Part shown: positions 54,565 through 64,000 of the stretch, in pieces
Numbering within the stretch: position 1 is the stretch's first letter
Layout of the letters: each line of letters begins with the position of its first letter
Assembly: GCF_020037025.1 (NCBI RefSeq)
Contig: NZ_JAIQLH010000023.1
Location: 1-64,000 of the forward strand
Source of the DNA: Streptomyces huiliensis
GTDB lineage: Bacteria > Actinomycetota > Actinomycetes > Streptomycetales > Streptomycetaceae
Direction of reading: 5' to 3'
DNA: 64,000 nucleotides
Notes under the pieces: model-generated
What the model was told of the DNA's origin: nothing
The model's input: only the letters and a program-made list of their open reading frames with translations
Databases searched by the model: none
Position numbers and translations under genes: made by a program

Positions 54565-55383
54565 TCAGCCCCGCTTGCGGACGCCCTCCGCCAGTTCCCC
54601 GGCGAGCTCCCGCACCGCCGCGAGCCCGGCCGCCTCGTCCGGAGCGTCGAGCATCCGCTTGACGAAGGCCGAGCCGACGATGACGCCGTCGGCGAACCCG
54701 GCGACCTCCGCGGCCTGCGCCGCGTCGGAGACGCCGAGGCCGACGCAGACGGGCAGCGCGGTGCCGGTGGCGCGGGTGCGCTCGACCAGCTCCTTCGCCT
54801 GGGCGCCGACGGACGCTCGGGTGCCGGTGACGCCCATCAGGGAGGCCGCGTAGACGAAGCCGCTGCCCGCCGCGGTGATCGTGGCGAGCCGCTCGTCCTT
54901 GCTGCTGGGCGCGACGACGAAGACCGTCGCCAGCCCGTGCCGGCCGGCGTGCTCCCGCCACAGGTCCGACTCCTGCACCGGCAGGTCGGGCAGGATGCAG
55001 CCGGCGCCGCCCGCCGCGGCCAGCTCGGCGGTGAACCGCTCGACGCCGTAGCGGTCGATGGGGTTCCAGTACGTCATGACGAGCACGGGCTTCCCGGTGG
55101 CCTCGTGGGCCTCCCGGACCGTCCGCATGACGTCCGCGATCCGGACGCCGCCCTTCAGGGCGATGTCGTCGGCGGTCTGGATGACGGGACCGTCGAGGAC
55201 GGGGTCGCTGTGCGGCAGCCCCACCTCGACCACGTCCGCGCCGCCGTCGAAGACGGCCTTGATCGCCGCGATGCCGCCGTCCACGGTGGGGAAGCCGGCC
55301 GGGAGGTAGGCGATGAGCGCGGCCCGGTCCTCGGCCTTGGCGGCGGCGAGGGTGTCCGTCAACAGCTTTACGTTCCCGCTCAC
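54565..55383 (-). CDS. trpA: Tryptophan synthase alpha subunit
   Basis: 272-aa TIM-barrel subunit cleaving indole-3-glycerol phosphate to indole and glyceraldehyde 3-phosphate. [38 protein letters not shown] (catalytic Glu), [13 protein letters not shown] (catalytic Asp) and [20 protein letters not shown] with [11 protein letters not shown] are standard. GTG start overlaps the trpB stop by 4 nt (GTGA), ensuring matched synthesis of the alpha and beta subunits. Confidence 0.96.
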   Translation of the reverse strand: MSGNVKLLTDTLAAAKAEDRAALIAYLPAGFPTVDGGIAAIKAVFDGGADVVEVGLPHSDPVLDGPVIQTADDIALKGGVRIADVMRTVREAHEATGKPVLVMTYWNPIDRYGVERFTAELAAAGGAGCILPDLPVQESDLWREHAGRHGLATVFVVAPSSKDERLATITAAGSGFVYAASLMGVTGTRASVGAQAKELVERTRATGTALPVCVGLGVSDAAQAAEVAGFADGVIVGSAFVKRMLDAPDEAAGLAAVRELAGELAEGVRKRG

Positions 55384-56663
55384 TTGGCGTCCCCCTCGAT
55401 CTCCGCGGTGGCGGTACGGTCGGCGGCCACTTCGGCGTCGGTGTCGTAGAGGCCGAAGTAGCGGGCGGCGGTGTCCATGTCCTTGTCGCCGCGGCCGGAC
55501 AGGTTGACGACGATCAGGCCGTCCTCACCCAGCTCCCGGCCGACCTCCAGGGCCCCGGCGAGCGCGTGGGCGCTCTCGATGGCCGGGATGATGCCCTCGG
55601 TGCGGGACAGCAGGCGCAGCGCCCGCATCGCGGCGTCGTCGGTGACCGCGCGGTACTCGCCGCGGCCGGAGTCCTTGAGGTAGGCGTGCTCGGGTCCGAC
55701 GCCGGGGTAGTCCAGGCCGGCCGAGATGGAGTACGGCTCGGTGATCTGGCCCTCGTCGTCCTGGAGGACGTAGGAGCGGGAGCCGTGCAGGATGCCCGGC
55801 TCGCCCGCGGTGAGGGTGGCCGCGTGCTCGCCGGTCTCGACGCCGTGCCCGGCGGGCTCGCAGCCGATGAGCCGGACGTCCGCGTCGGGGATGAAGGCGT
55901 GGAACAGGCCGATGGCGTTGGAGCCGCCGCCGACGCAGGCGACGGCCGCGTCGGGCAGCCGTCCGGCGCGCTCCAGGATCTGCCGGCGGGCCTCGACGCC
56001 GATGACCCGGTGGAAGTCGCGGACCATGGCCGGGAAGGGGTGCGGTCCGGCGACCGTGCCGAAGAGGTAGTGGGTGCGGTCGACGTTGGCGACCCAGTCG
56101 CGGAACGCCTCGTTGATGGCGTCCTTCAGGGTGCGGCTGCCGGACTTCACGGCGATGACCTCGGCGCCGAGCATCCGCATCCGGGCGACGTTGAGGGCCT
56201 GCCGCTCGGTGTCGACCTCGCCCATGTAGATGGTGCAGTCGAGGCCGAAGAGGGCGCAGGCGGTGGCGGTGGCGACGCCGTGCTGGCCGGCGCCGGTCTC
56301 CGCGATGACGCGCGTCTTGCCCATGCGCTTGGTGAGCAGGGCCTGACCCAGCACGTTGTTGATCTTGTGGGAACCGGTGTGGTTCAGGTCCTCGCGTTTG
56401 AGGAACACCCGGGCGCCGCCCGCGTGTTCGGCGAACCGCGGCACCTCGGTGAGGGAGCTGGGACGCCCGGTGTAGTTGACCATCAGGTCGTCGAGCTCGG
56501 CGGCGAACGACGGGTCGGACTTGGCCTTCTCGTAGGCGACGGCGACCTCGTCCACGGCGGCGACCAGCGCCTCGGGGATGAAGGTGCCGCCGAAGGCGCC
56601 GAAGTAGCCCGCCGCGCTGGGCACCTGGCCCGCGGGGTCGGGAACGAAGAACTCAGAGGACAC
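55380..56663 (-). CDS. trpB: Tryptophan synthase beta subunit
   Basis: 427-aa PLP enzyme joining indole and serine. Lys100 in [11 protein letters not shown] binds [21 protein letters not shown] and [15 protein letters not shown] are the phosphate-binding loop and ammonium site regions, and [16 protein letters not shown] is typical of TrpB1. GTG start at 56663 with AGGAG 7 nt upstream. Preceded by trpM after 81 nt and overlapping trpA. The last ~17 residues are a longer tail than E. coli. Confidence 0.96.
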   Translation of the reverse strand: MSSEFFVPDPAGQVPSAAGYFGAFGGTFIPEALVAAVDEVAVAYEKAKSDPSFAAELDDLMVNYTGRPSSLTEVPRFAEHAGGARVFLKREDLNHTGSHKINNVLGQALLTKRMGKTRVIAETGAGQHGVATATACALFGLDCTIYMGEVDTERQALNVARMRMLGAEVIAVKSGSRTLKDAINEAFRDWVANVDRTHYLFGTVAGPHPFPAMVRDFHRVIGVEARRQILERAGRLPDAAVACVGGGSNAIGLFHAFIPDADVRLIGCEPAGHGVETGEHAATLTAGEPGILHGSRSYVLQDDEGQITEPYSISAGLDYPGVGPEHAYLKDSGRGEYRAVTDDAAMRALRLLSRTEGIIPAIESAHALAGALEVGRELGEDGLIVVNLSGRGDKDMDTAARYFGLYDTDAEVAADRTATAEIEGDAK

Positions 56664-56744
56664 GGAGGTACTCCTGTGACAGAAAAGGGCGACGGGCACG
56701 GCGGGACGGGAGTACACCCCGCGCACGCTCGCCGAAGGGACCGG

Positions 56745-56897
56745 CTACTGCTGAGCGGTCCCGCGCCATCGGCGCCCGTTGATCTGTCCGGGCTCGCACC
56801 CGATGTGGTAGCGCACCCTGCGGCCACGCGCCCGCCGCGCCGGCGCGCGGCAGCCCCGGGGGCGGCACCCCCGGGCCAGACGCGCGTACGCGGTCAT
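56745..56897 (-). CDS. trpM: TrpM-like small protein between trpC and trpB
   Basis: 50 aa, highly basic. [20 protein letters not shown] and YHIGCEPGQINGRRWRGT match my memory of the small TrpM/TrpX protein encoded between trpC and trpB in Streptomyces, reported to modulate tryptophan biosynthesis and differentiation in S. coelicolor. ATG has GAGGA a few nt upstream; it follows trpC by 7 nt, so it is probably coupled. Easily missed because of size. Confidence 0.75.
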   Translation of the reverse strand: MTAYARLARGCRPRGCRAPARRARGRRVRYHIGCEPGQINGRRWRGTAQQ

Positions 56898-56904
56898 GCC
56901 GTCC

Positions 56905-57714
56905 TCAGCTCCTGCCGTGCCGCAGGGCCGGGTGGGCGCCGGCGGCGACCAGGTCGGCGACGGCCGCCTTGGGATCACGGCCGGTCACCAGGGACTCACC
57001 GACGAGCACCGCGTCGGCGCCGTCGTTGGCGTAGGCGATGAGGTCGTGCGGGCCGCGCACCCCGGACTCGGCGATCTTGACGATGCCGTCCGGGATCTCG
57101 GGGGCGACGCGGGCGAAGGTGCCACGGTCGACCTCCAGCGTCTTCAGGTCACGGGCGTTGACGCCGATGACGCGGGCGCCGGCGGCCACCGCCCGCTCGA
57201 CCTCGTCCTCGTCGTGCACCTCGACCAGCGGGGTGAGCCCGATGGACTCGGCCCGCTCGATCAGGGAGACCAGGGCCTCCTGCTCCAGGGCGGCGACGAT
57301 CAGCAGCGCGAGGTCGGCGCCGTAGGCGCGGGCCTCCCACAGCTGGTAGGCGGTGACGATGAAGTCCTTGCGCAGGACCGGGATGTCGACCTTGGCGCGG
57401 ACGGCCTCCAGGTCGGCGAGCGAGCCGCCGAAGCGGCGCTGCTCGGTCAGCACGCTGATGACGGAGGCGCCACCGGCCTCGTAGTCGGCGGCCAGTCCCG
57501 CCGGGTCGGCGATGGCGGCCAGCGCGCCCTTGGACGGGCTGGAGCGCTTGACCTCGCAGATGACGGAGACGTTCTCGCCGCGGAGGGCGGCGGCCCCGTC
57601 CCTGGCCTGCGGGGCCTTCGCGGCCCGCTCCTTGAGCTCGTCGAGGCTGACGCGCGCCTGCCGCTCCGCGAGGTCGGCACGGACTCCGTCGATGATCTCG
57701 TCGAGCACACTCAC
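56905..57714 (-). CDS. trpC: Indole-3-glycerol phosphate synthase
   Basis: 269-aa TIM barrel converting carboxyphenylaminodeoxyribulose phosphate to indole-3-glycerol phosphate. [14 protein letters not shown] holds the catalytic Lys, [52 protein letters not shown] and AESGV are family motifs. GTG start at 57714 gives the expected N-terminus [17 protein letters not shown]. The 148-nt gap upstream to the DUF2752 gene may hold an internal promoter. Confidence 0.96.
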   Translation of the reverse strand: MSVLDEIIDGVRADLAERQARVSLDELKERAAKAPQARDGAAALRGENVSVICEVKRSSPSKGALAAIADPAGLAADYEAGGASVISVLTEQRRFGGSLADLEAVRAKVDIPVLRKDFIVTAYQLWEARAYGADLALLIVAALEQEALVSLIERAESIGLTPLVEVHDEDEVERAVAAGARVIGVNARDLKTLEVDRGTFARVAPEIPDGIVKIAESGVRGPHDLIAYANDGADAVLVGESLVTGRDPKAAVADLVAAGAHPALRHGRS

Positions 57715-57862
57715 GCGGGCGGCCCCCTTCCGGGCTCGGATGATCTGGGCTGATGCGGTTCGTACTCGTCCCACCAGCACACTGTGATGGTACTTGCCGT
57801 CGGGCGCGGGTCGCGCATCCGGTTGACGGCGGCGTCGCGGACCGGCCGCCGGCCACCCGGGA

Positions 57863-58315
57863 TCACGGGGCGAGCAGCGCCCCGCAGGGCAGGTTCCGCA
57901 CCACGGTGAAGACCAGCACCAGCAGGCCGATCCCGCACCAGTGCGCCGGCCGCAGGGCCAGCGGCAGCCCGCCGTCGTGGCGCACGGCGCGGACGCACCA
58001 GACCGCCCAGAGGACGGCGAAGACTGCGTAGCCCAGGACGGCGGGGGCGTTGGCGTGCAGGGCGGCGGGGAGGTCGCCGCGCAGCAGGGCGTGCAGCCCC
58101 CGCAGGCCGCCGCAGGCCGGGCAGAGCAGGCCGGTGTGGCGGAGCAGCGGGCAGACGGGGTAGTGGCCGGGCTCGTTCGGATCGACCGTCCGGACCAGGA
58201 CCGCCGCCGCGCCGAGCCCCGCGGCGACGCCGAGCGGCGCGCCCAGCCGGCGGAGGGACGGCGCGGTGGCCCGACGACCTGGGCCGGTGCCGGTGCCGGA
58301 AGGGGGCTCCCTCAC
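57863..58315 (-). CDS. DUF2752 membrane protein
   Basis: 150 aa. The motif [20 protein letters not shown] with following [19 protein letters not shown] is the DUF2752 signature (Cys/Gly-rich turn next to a membrane helix). Three to four membrane spans. GTG start. Function unknown; the family is often found near trp or biotin genes in actinobacteria. Lies between the HGxxPAAW gene and trpC in the same orientation. Confidence 0.85.
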   Translation of the reverse strand: MREPPSGTGTGPGRRATAPSLRRLGAPLGVAAGLGAAAVLVRTVDPNEPGHYPVCPLLRHTGLLCPACGGLRGLHALLRGDLPAALHANAPAVLGYAVFAVLWAVWCVRAVRHDGGLPLALRPAHWCGIGLLVLVFTVVRNLPCGALLAP

Positions 58316-58461
58316 GCCGTCCAGTGTCCGCCGACACGCGCGAAGGCGCGGCCCGGAACGCCCGTACGGATGACCAGGCCGGTCAGGATGACCAGGGTGA
58401 TCGGGTACGGGATCCGGGCCGCGCCTTCGCGCGAGGGTGGTGCGGGTGCGGGGACCGCCGG

Positions 58462-58704
58462 TCAGGCGTTCTGCGGCTGCGCCTCGGCCTTGGGCTTCGA
58501 CCCCATCTTGGGGGCCTGGCCGAGGCCCATGAGGCGCATGATGCCGCCGACGACCGCGCCGAGAAGGATGACGCCGACCCCGGCCCAGAAGCCGACCGGC
58601 TTGGCCATCACGATGAACGCGCTGGCGACGCAGAAGCCGATGAAGGAAATGATGACACCGGTCCAGGCGGCCGGGGTCTGTCCGTGGTGTACCTGACCCG
58701 ACAT
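58462..58704 (-). CDS. HGxxPAAW-motif small membrane protein
   Basis: 80 aa with the signature HHGQTPAAWTGVIISFIGF near the N-terminus, two membrane helices (residues ~15-32 and ~40-58), and a short basic/Pro/Gln tail. Conserved in actinobacterial trp clusters; role unknown. Placed 151 nt after the TIGR02234 gene. Confidence 0.88.
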   Translation of the reverse strand: MSGQVHHGQTPAAWTGVIISFIGFCVASAFIVMAKPVGFWAGVGVILLGAVVGGIMRLMGLGQAPKMGSKPKAEAQPQNA

Positions 58705-58854
58705 GACTTGACTCCTCGTTGCTGGGGGTCGCCGAATCGCGCCTGCGGGCGGCGCATGACCCTCGCGGTCATTGTCCCTGACGGCCTGTGACCGTCTCGA
58801 CGTGGGGTGGGCGTGAGGCGAGCGTGGGACCGGCGGGGGACCGCCCGGCGGGGG

Positions 58855-59505
58855 CTACCGGTGCGCCGCGTCGCCGGTGGGGTCCTCCCCCCGGTCGAGG
58901 GCCTTCCAGATCTCCTCGGGCCGCTCCGGGTCCGGCGCCCGGCGCGGGCGGCGGGGACGCGGGGTGCCGTCGCGCTCGTACCGGCCGCCCATGGCGGGCC
59001 AGTGCCGGCCGTAGCGCAGCGCGAGCAGCCCGGCGAGCAGCAGCAGGACGCCGCCGGCCAGGGCCACCCAGGGCCACGGGGTGTGGCTGACGTGCTCGAC
59101 TGTGGCGCTGGAGAGGCCGGTGGTCCTGGCGGCCTTCTCCTCCAGGGCCTGCGTGTCGGAGTTGCCCAGCAGGCTGCCGGCGACGACGCCCGCGCCGCTG
59201 AGCGCCAGCACGCCGGCGACCAGCGTCCGGCCGGCCCGGCGTACGGCGAAGACCGCGACGAGGGCGGCCAGCCCGACGATGGCGAGGGCACCGGGCAGGC
59301 CGGTGACGTCTTGGCCGGTGGCGTGCTCGCGGGCGGCGTCCTGGGCGCCCGCCGCGGTGCCTTCGACCCAGGTCCGGCCGCCGGCGAGCAGCACGAGCGC
59401 GGCGCCGACGGCGGTCAGGAACAGGGCGGCGCCGACGCTGCGCCGGGCGCTCCGGCCGGGTCCTGGCTCGGTGCGGGTGCGGGGGTGGGGTACGGCTGCG
59501 CTCAC
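58855..59505 (-). CDS. TIGR02234-family trp-cluster membrane protein
   Basis: 216 aa. Four membrane spans: about residues 23-42 (VGAALFLTAVGAALVLLAGG), 68-88, 92-115 and 145-165. The first large outside loop contains TWVEGTAAGAQD and the last DTQALEEKAARTTGLSS; a basic tail RPRRPRRAPDPERPEEIWKA follows. This is the conserved trp-operon-associated membrane protein of actinobacteria. Function unknown. GTG start, 43 nt after trpE. Confidence 0.88.
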   Translation of the reverse strand: MSAAVPHPRTRTEPGPGRSARRSVGAALFLTAVGAALVLLAGGRTWVEGTAAGAQDAAREHATGQDVTGLPGALAIVGLAALVAVFAVRRAGRTLVAGVLALSGAGVVAGSLLGNSDTQALEEKAARTTGLSSATVEHVSHTPWPWVALAGGVLLLLAGLLALRYGRHWPAMGGRYERDGTPRPRRPRRAPDPERPEEIWKALDRGEDPTGDAAHR

Positions 59506-59548
59506 CCTTCCACTATCCCCTGCGCCCGTGCGTGCCGCGCAGCCGGGG

Positions 59549-61096
59549 TCACGCCGGTGCCCCCGGGCGGGTGAGCCGGGCGGCGCCGTGGACGGCCCGC
59601 AGCACGGCGGCGGCCTTGTTGCGGCACTCGGTGTCCTCGGCGACCGGGTCGGAGTCGGCGACGACGCCCGCGCCCGCCTGGACGTAGGCGGTGCCGTCGC
59701 GCAGCACGGCGGTGCGGATGGCGATGGCGGTGTCGGAGTCCCCGGCGAAGTCCAGGTAGCCGACGCAGCCGCCGTACAGGCCGCGGCGGGACGGCTCCAG
59801 CTCCTCGATGATCTGCATGGCCCGGGGCTTGGGCGCGCCGGAGAGGGTGCCGGCCGGGAAGCAGGCGGTGAGTACGTCGAACGCCGTCCGGCCGGGGGCG
59901 AGGCGGCCGGTGACGGTGGAGACGATGTGCATGACGTGGCTGTAGCGCTCGATCGACATGAAGTCGACGACCTCGACGGTGCCCGGCTCGCACACCCGGC
60001 CCAGGTCGTTGCGGCCGAGGTCGACGAGCATCAGGTGCTCGGCGCGCTCCTTGGGGTCGGCGAGGAGCTCCTCGGCGAGGGCGGCGTCGGCCTGTGGGGT
60101 GGCGCCGCGCGGGCGGGTGCCGGCGATGGGGTGGACCATGGCCCGCCCGTCCTCGACCTTCACCAGCGCCTCGGGGCTGGAGCCGACGACCTGGAAGCCG
60201 TCGAACTGGAACAGGTACATGTACGGGCTCGGGTTGGTCGCCCGCAGCACCCGGTAGACGTCCAGCGCGGAGGCGGCGCACGGCGTCTCGAACCGCTGCG
60301 AGGGCACGACCTGGAACGCCTCGCCGGCCCGGATCCGCTCCTTGATGTCCTCGACGGCCGCCTGGTAGTCGGCCCCGCCCCAGCGGGCGGTGAACTCCGG
60401 CAGCTCGGCGGAGGGCAGCACGGTGGGGTGGGTGGGGACGGGCCGGTGCAGGTCGGCGGTCATCGCGTCGAGGCGGGCCACGGCGTCCGCGTACGCCTCG
60501 TCGACGCCCGTCTCCAGGTCGTTGTGGTTGATCGCGTTGGCGATCAGCAGGACCGTGCCGTTCCAGTGGTCGAGGACGGCGAGGTCCGAGGTGAGCAGCA
60601 TGGTGAGTTCGGGCAGCCCGAGGCCGTCCCGCTCCCCGTGGTGGTCGCCGATCCTCTCCAGCCGGCGGACGACGTCGTAGCCCAGGTAGCCGACCATGCC
60701 GCCGGTGAAGGGCGGCAGCCCGGCGTCCTCGATCAGGTCGCGCGGGGTGTGCAGCGCCTCGACGGTGGCCCGCAGGGTGCGCAGCGGGTCGCCGTCGGTG
60801 GGCACGCCGACGGGCGGGGTGCCCAGCCAGTGGGTGGCGCCGTCGCGGGCGGTGAGGGTGGCGGCGGCGCGGACGCCGACGAACGAATAGCGCGACCAGC
60901 TGCGGCCCTGCTCCGCGGACTCCAGCAGGAACGTGCCCGGCCGCTCGGCGGCGAGCTTGCGGTAGAGGGCGACGGGGGTGTCGCCGTCGGCCAGGAAGCG
61001 CCGGGTGACCGGGATGACCCGGCGGTCCTTGGCCAGCGCGCGGAAGGTGTCGGCGTCGGGAACCTGAGCGGGCCCGGAAGCGGTGGTGGCAGCCAT
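59549..61096 (-). CDS. trpE: Anthranilate synthase component I
   Basis: 515-aa chorismate-using enzyme, first step of tryptophan synthesis. The feedback motif LLES stands at residues 57-60. The catalytic C-terminal domain shows [86 protein letters not shown] and [14 protein letters not shown]. No trpG is in this window. ATG at 61096 lies 11 nt after hisI, so no room for a leader peptide or attenuator upstream unless it precedes hisI. Confidence 0.96.
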   Translation of the reverse strand: MAATTASGPAQVPDADTFRALAKDRRVIPVTRRFLADGDTPVALYRKLAAERPGTFLLESAEQGRSWSRYSFVGVRAAATLTARDGATHWLGTPPVGVPTDGDPLRTLRATVEALHTPRDLIEDAGLPPFTGGMVGYLGYDVVRRLERIGDHHGERDGLGLPELTMLLTSDLAVLDHWNGTVLLIANAINHNDLETGVDEAYADAVARLDAMTADLHRPVPTHPTVLPSAELPEFTARWGGADYQAAVEDIKERIRAGEAFQVVPSQRFETPCAASALDVYRVLRATNPSPYMYLFQFDGFQVVGSSPEALVKVEDGRAMVHPIAGTRPRGATPQADAALAEELLADPKERAEHLMLVDLGRNDLGRVCEPGTVEVVDFMSIERYSHVMHIVSTVTGRLAPGRTAFDVLTACFPAGTLSGAPKPRAMQIIEELEPSRRGLYGGCVGYLDFAGDSDTAIAIRTAVLRDGTAYVQAGAGVVADSDPVAEDTECRNKAAAVLRAVHGAARLTRPGAPA

Positions 61097-61107
61097 GGCA
61101 GCGGAGC

Positions 61108-61527
61108 CTACTGGCCCAGCGGCAGGTCTCCGGCGTCGAAACAGGTGCGCGTCCCGGTGTGGCACGCCGGGCCGGTCTGGTCGACCTTGACGAGGAGGGT
61201 GTCCCCGTCGCAGTCCAGGGCCACGGACTTGACGTGCTGGACGTGGCCGGAGGTGTCCCCCTTCACCCAGTACTCGTTCCTGCTGCGGCTCCAGTAGGTG
61301 CACCGGCCGGTGGTGAGGGTGCGGTGCAGCGCCTCGTCGTCCATCCAGCCGAGCATCAGCACCTCGCCGGTGTCGTACTGCTGGGCGACGGCCGGCACCA
61401 GGCCGTCGGCGGTGCGCTTGAGGCGCGCGGCGACGGCGGGATCGAGCGCGGTGCTGCCGGGGGCGGCGGGAGTGGCGGGCGCGGAATCCCGCGGAGGCTC
61501 GGAACTGGAAAGGGCGTTGCCGTTCAT
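61108..61527 (-). CDS. hisI: Phosphoribosyl-AMP cyclohydrolase
   Basis: 139-aa HisI catalysing step 3 of histidine synthesis. [60 protein letters not shown] and TRTCFD supply the zinc Cys and magnesium Asp residues. An N-terminal ~28-residue Ala/Pro/Ser leader is not part of the fold. trpE starts 11 nt downstream, so histidine and tryptophan steps share a transcript. Confidence 0.95.
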   Translation of the reverse strand: MNGNALSSSEPPRDSAPATPAAPGSTALDPAVAARLKRTADGLVPAVAQQYDTGEVLMLGWMDDEALHRTLTTGRCTYWSRSRNEYWVKGDTSGHVQHVKSVALDCDGDTLLVKVDQTGPACHTGTRTCFDAGDLPLGQ

Positions 61528-61591
61528 GGAGCCATTGTGCCGCTCTTGGACCGGTCGCATGGATGTCCGACGGATACGGCATGCTTCCGTC

Positions 61592-62479
61592 ATGACCTCA
61601 CCGCCTCCTCCCCCTCCCTCCAACCCGCCGCAGCCGCCCGGGGGCGGCGGCGGTTTCGGACCGCCGACGGGCTTCGGACCGCCCCCGGAGCAACCCCCGC
61701 CGTACGGTGACGGGCAGCCCGGCCCCGGCGGCCAGCAGCCCCCGTACGGCGGTCAGCCCGGCCCCTACGGGCAGGGCCCGCAGAACCCGTACGGCCAGAA
61801 CCAGCCTCCGGGATACGGCCCGTACGGGTCGCAGCCCGGCATGGCCCCGCCGCCCTCGGGGGGCGGCGGGGCGAAGGTCGCCGCCATCGTGGTCGGCGCG
61901 GTGCTGGTGGTCGGCCTGATCGTGGGCGGCGTCATCTTCGCCACCAAGGACTCGGGAAGCGACGACCCCAAGCCCGCCGCCAAGGGCACGTCCACACCCA
62001 GCGCCACGGCGAGCGACGCCCCGACGTCCAGACCGTCCCCCATACCGACCCTGCCGGACATACCCGGCCCGCCGTCGTCCTCCGCCGAACCGTCGCCCTC
62101 CGGCTCGTCGTCGATCGTGGTGCCCATGGTCGTCGTCAAGCCCGGCGAGTGCTTCGACCACCCGGCGATGACCCCGTCGGTCACCCGCGTGGAGAAGAAG
62201 TCCTGCTCCGGCAGTCACGACGGCGAGGCGATCACCAACCGGACGCTGAGCAACGGCCTGCTGACCGAGACGGACATCCAGGAGAAGGCCCGGGGCCTGT
62301 GCAAGCCGGACGCCGAGAAGCGGCTCCGCGCCGTGAACGACGGCCGCCTGTACTACTACTTCGCGCTCTACCCCAACGAGCGGACGTACCTGCTCACCGG
62401 TGAGCGCCGGGTCACCTGCTGGATCGCCCGCAGCGACAAGCCGGGCGGCGCCAAGCTGACGGCACCACTGCCCGAGTAG
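61592..62479 (+). CDS. Proline/glycine-rich single-span membrane protein
   Basis: 295 aa. The first ~90 residues are Pro/Gly/Gln/Tyr-rich and disordered ([15 protein letters not shown]). One membrane helix follows ([20 protein letters not shown]), then a Ser/Thr/Pro linker, and then an extracytoplasmic domain of ~110 residues with four Cys (GECFD, KKSCSG, GLCKPD, VTCWI), likely two disulfides. Similar to the DUF4190/septum-type membrane proteins in layout only. Divergent from hisI. Confidence 0.8.
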   Translation: MTSPPPPPPSNPPQPPGGGGGFGPPTGFGPPPEQPPPYGDGQPGPGGQQPPYGGQPGPYGQGPQNPYGQNQPPGYGPYGSQPGMAPPPSGGGGAKVAAIVVGAVLVVGLIVGGVIFATKDSGSDDPKPAAKGTSTPSATASDAPTSRPSPIPTLPDIPGPPSSSAEPSPSGSSSIVVPMVVVKPGECFDHPAMTPSVTRVEKKSCSGSHDGEAITNRTLSNGLLTETDIQEKARGLCKPDAEKRLRAVNDGRLYYYFALYPNERTYLLTGERRVTCWIARSDKPGGAKLTAPLPE

Positions 62480-62532
62480 CCGACGGGCGCGGCGCCGTGG
62501 CACGGCGGCGGCGCCGACCGTAGGCTGCCGCC

Positions 62533-63165
62533 ATGTCGACCCACGCACAGCGCGAACGCCTGCTCCTCGCGGATCTGTTGGAGACCGCGGGCCCGAACGC
62601 CCCGACGCTCTGCCAGGGGTGGAGCGCCCGCGACCTCGCGGCGCACGTCGTGGTGCGCGAGCGCCGCTCCGACGCCGCGGCGGGCGTCCTGTTCAAACCG
62701 CTGGCCGCCCGCCTGGAACGGGTCCAGGCCGAGTTCGCCGCCAAGCCGTACGAGGAGCTCGTCCAGCTCATCCGGACCGGGCCGCCGCGGACCTCGCCGT
62801 TCGCCCTCAAGCAGATCGACGAGGCGGCGAACACGGTCGAGTTCTACGTCCACACCGAGGACGTGCGGCGTGCCCAGGCCGACTGGACGCCGCGGGAGCT
62901 CGATCCCGTCTTCGCCGACGCGCTCTGGTCCCGCCTGGAGAAGATGGCCCGCGTCCTCGGCCGCAAGGCGCCTGTCGGCGTCGTCCTCCGGCGTCCGGAC
63001 GGGCGTACGGCGGTCGGCAACCGGGGCGTCCCGGTGGTGACGGTCACCGGTGAGCCCGGTGAGCTGACGCTCTTCGCCTTCGGGCGGCAGGCGGCTGCGC
63101 GGGTGGAGCTGGAAGGCGACGAGGTCGCCAAGGCGAAGCTGCTGGCTGCGCGGCTGGGGCTTTGA
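62533..63165 (+). CDS. TIGR03085-family DinB/mycothiol-isomerase-like protein
   Basis: 210 aa. The N-terminal four-helix bundle with LLADLLETAGPNAPTLCQGW, SARDLAAHVVVRERRSDAAA and EFYVHTEDVRRAQADW carries the His ligands of the mycothiol-dependent maleylpyruvate-isomerase/DinB fold; the remainder is an SCP2-like lobe. TIGR03085 assignment is from memory. Gene order between hisI and hisF is conserved in S. coelicolor as I recall. Confidence 0.87.
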   Translation: MSTHAQRERLLLADLLETAGPNAPTLCQGWSARDLAAHVVVRERRSDAAAGVLFKPLAARLERVQAEFAAKPYEELVQLIRTGPPRTSPFALKQIDEAANTVEFYVHTEDVRRAQADWTPRELDPVFADALWSRLEKMARVLGRKAPVGVVLRRPDGRTAVGNRGVPVVTVTGEPGELTLFAFGRQAAARVELEGDEVAKAKLLAARLGL

Positions 63166-63175
63166 GGGATCCCCA

Positions 63176-63345
63176 GCCCCGCCCCTTCACCGTTTCCTGG
63201 GGCTGCGCCCCAGACCCCCTTGTCCTCAAACGCCGGACGGGCTGAAGAATCAGCCCGTCCGGCGTTTGAGGACAACCGCGCGAAGCGCGGTTTCAGGGGG
63301 TCCGGGGGCTCGCCCCCGGGAATCGGCGAAGGGGCGGGACTGGGG
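63176..63345. repeat. Dispersed GC-rich palindromic element, copy C
   Basis: The most perfect copy: 25-bp arms at 63221-63245 and 63250-63274 around loop AGAA, sharing the core CGCCGGACGGGCTGA. Left flank has CACCGTTTCCTGG and GGGGCTGCGCCCC; right flank has CGCGCGAAGCGCG, GGGGGCTCGCCCCC and GCGAAGGGGCGGG. It sits between the convergent stops of the TIGR03085 gene and hisF and probably terminates both. Confidence 0.88.
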
Positions 63346-63351
63346 CAAAAC

Positions 63352-64000
63352 TCACCGCACGGGATGCCCCGCATCCCGCAGCGCCCCCTTGACCTCCCCG
63401 ATCCGCAGATCGCCGAAGTGAAAGACGGAAGCCGCAAGCACCGCATCGGCCCCCGCCGAAACCGCCGGCGCGAAATCGGCAAGCTTCCCGGCCCCACCAC
63501 TCGCGATGACCGGCACGGAGACATGCCGCCGCACAGCGGCGATCATCTCCGTGTCGTACCCGTCCTTCGTCCCGTCCGCATCCATCGAGTTGAGCAGGAT
63601 CTCCCCCGCCCCCAACTCCGCCGCCCGATGCGCCCACTCGACCGCGTCGAGCCCGGTCCCCCGCCGCCCCCCATGCGTGGTGACCTCGAAGGACCCGGAC
63701 GAAGTCCGCCGAGCGTCGACCGACAGCACCAGCACCTGCCGCCCGAACCGCTCCGCGATCTCCCGCACGAGGTCCGGCCGCTCGATGGCCGCCGTGTTGA
63801 CCCCGACCTTGTCCGCCCCGGCCCGCAGCAGCTTGTCGACGTCGTCGGCGGTCCGGACCCCCCCGCCCACGGTCAGCGGAATGAAAACCTGCTCGGCGGT
63901 CCGCCGGACCACGTCATAAGTCGTCTCGCGATTACCCGAGGAGGCCGTGATGTCGAGGAAGGTGAGCTCGTCGGCGCCCTCCTGCCCGTAGACGCGGGCC
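63352..64000 (-). CDS. hisF: Imidazole glycerol phosphate synthase subunit HisF, 5' end beyond window
   Basis: The reading frame runs off the right edge; 216 codons of about 250 are present. [79 protein letters not shown] and [20 protein letters not shown] are standard HisF. The edge region still encodes [18 protein letters not shown], so the start lies roughly 100 nt outside. Makes IGP and AICAR together with HisH. Confidence 0.94.
   Translation of the reverse strand, partial: ARVYGQEGADELTFLDITASSGNRETTYDVVRRTAEQVFIPLTVGGGVRTADDVDKLLRAGADKVGVNTAAIERPDLVREIAERFGRQVLVLSVDARRTSSGSFEVTTHGGRRGTGLDAVEWAHRAAELGAGEILLNSMDADGTKDGYDTEMIAAVRRHVSVPVIASGGAGKLADFAPAVSAGADAVLAASVFHFGDLRIGEVKGALRDAGHPVR

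Noticed and set aside
61097..61107. A tryptophan leader peptide or attenuator before trpE
   Set aside because: Only 11 nt separate hisI and trpE; no Trp-codon-rich short frame or terminator hairpin fits.

Overview
The window is a 64 kb stretch of a Streptomyces chromosome, or that of a very close relative. The evidence is very high GC with strong G/C preference at third codon positions, many GTG and a few TTG starts, Tat and lipoprotein signals of actinobacterial type, an ANTAR regulator, a TIGR02234 and a HGxxPAAW protein inside a trp cluster, and the small trpM gene between trpC and trpB. From memory, the backbone order (liv operon, pdtaR-like regulator, tRNA, pyk, nucleotidase, chorismate mutase, gltBD, lgt, trp, hisI, hisF) matches the S. 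coelicolor SCO2008-SCO2048 region, with several blocks inserted.

Layout. 1-8.2 kb: the 3' end of a FdhF/YdeP-type molybdopterin oxidoreductase, a hotdog thioesterase, and a five-gene branched-chain amino-acid ABC transporter (livKHMGF) whose last four genes lie head to tail, H-M, M-G and G-F with overlaps. 8.3-16.6 kb: pdtaR-like regulator, an odd tRNA with a HTH/LAGLIDADG protein next to it, pyruvate kinase, SIMPL protein, Tat-exported nucleotidase, N-hydroxylating monooxygenase and an orphan ATP-synthase b-like protein. 16.7-30.5 kb: aminopeptidase N, a membrane protein with chorismate mutase, GH35 beta-galactosidase, VOC protein, divergent LysR and ClpP genes, a two-component system, a repeat-bearing secreted protein, a trypsin and a zincin-like protein.

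30.5-37.5 kb: a likely exopolysaccharide locus with two divergent, translationally coupled arms. One arm holds a GH113-like lipoprotein and a DUF2334 deacetylase-like protein. The other holds a 67-aa membrane protein, a processive GT2 synthase, UDP-GlcNAc 2-epimerase and a ConA-like lectin-fold protein. 37.5-45 kb: hypothetical genes, an L-glutamate-oxidase-type flavoenzyme, an XRE regulator with two small followers, and a cas-less type I-E-like CRISPR array of 11 repeats next to a secreted AMIN-like protein.

45-64 kb: core nitrogen and amino-acid metabolism. gltBD makes glutamate. A long minus-strand run of hisI, trpE, three small membrane genes, trpC, trpM, trpB, trpA, a thioredoxin-fold gene and lgt makes tryptophan and matures lipoproteins. 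hisF runs off the right edge. Three copies of a dispersed GC-rich palindromic element sit at gene 3' ends (28.5, 52.4 and 63.2 kb). In-frame or intergenic short tandem repeats recur unusually often (livH, livM, gltB, 25.5 kb, 27.9 kb).

Best candidates for something undescribed are the exopolysaccharide locus with its tiny membrane partner and the tRNA/LAGLIDADG pair. All functions are inferred by reading motifs; no database search was run.
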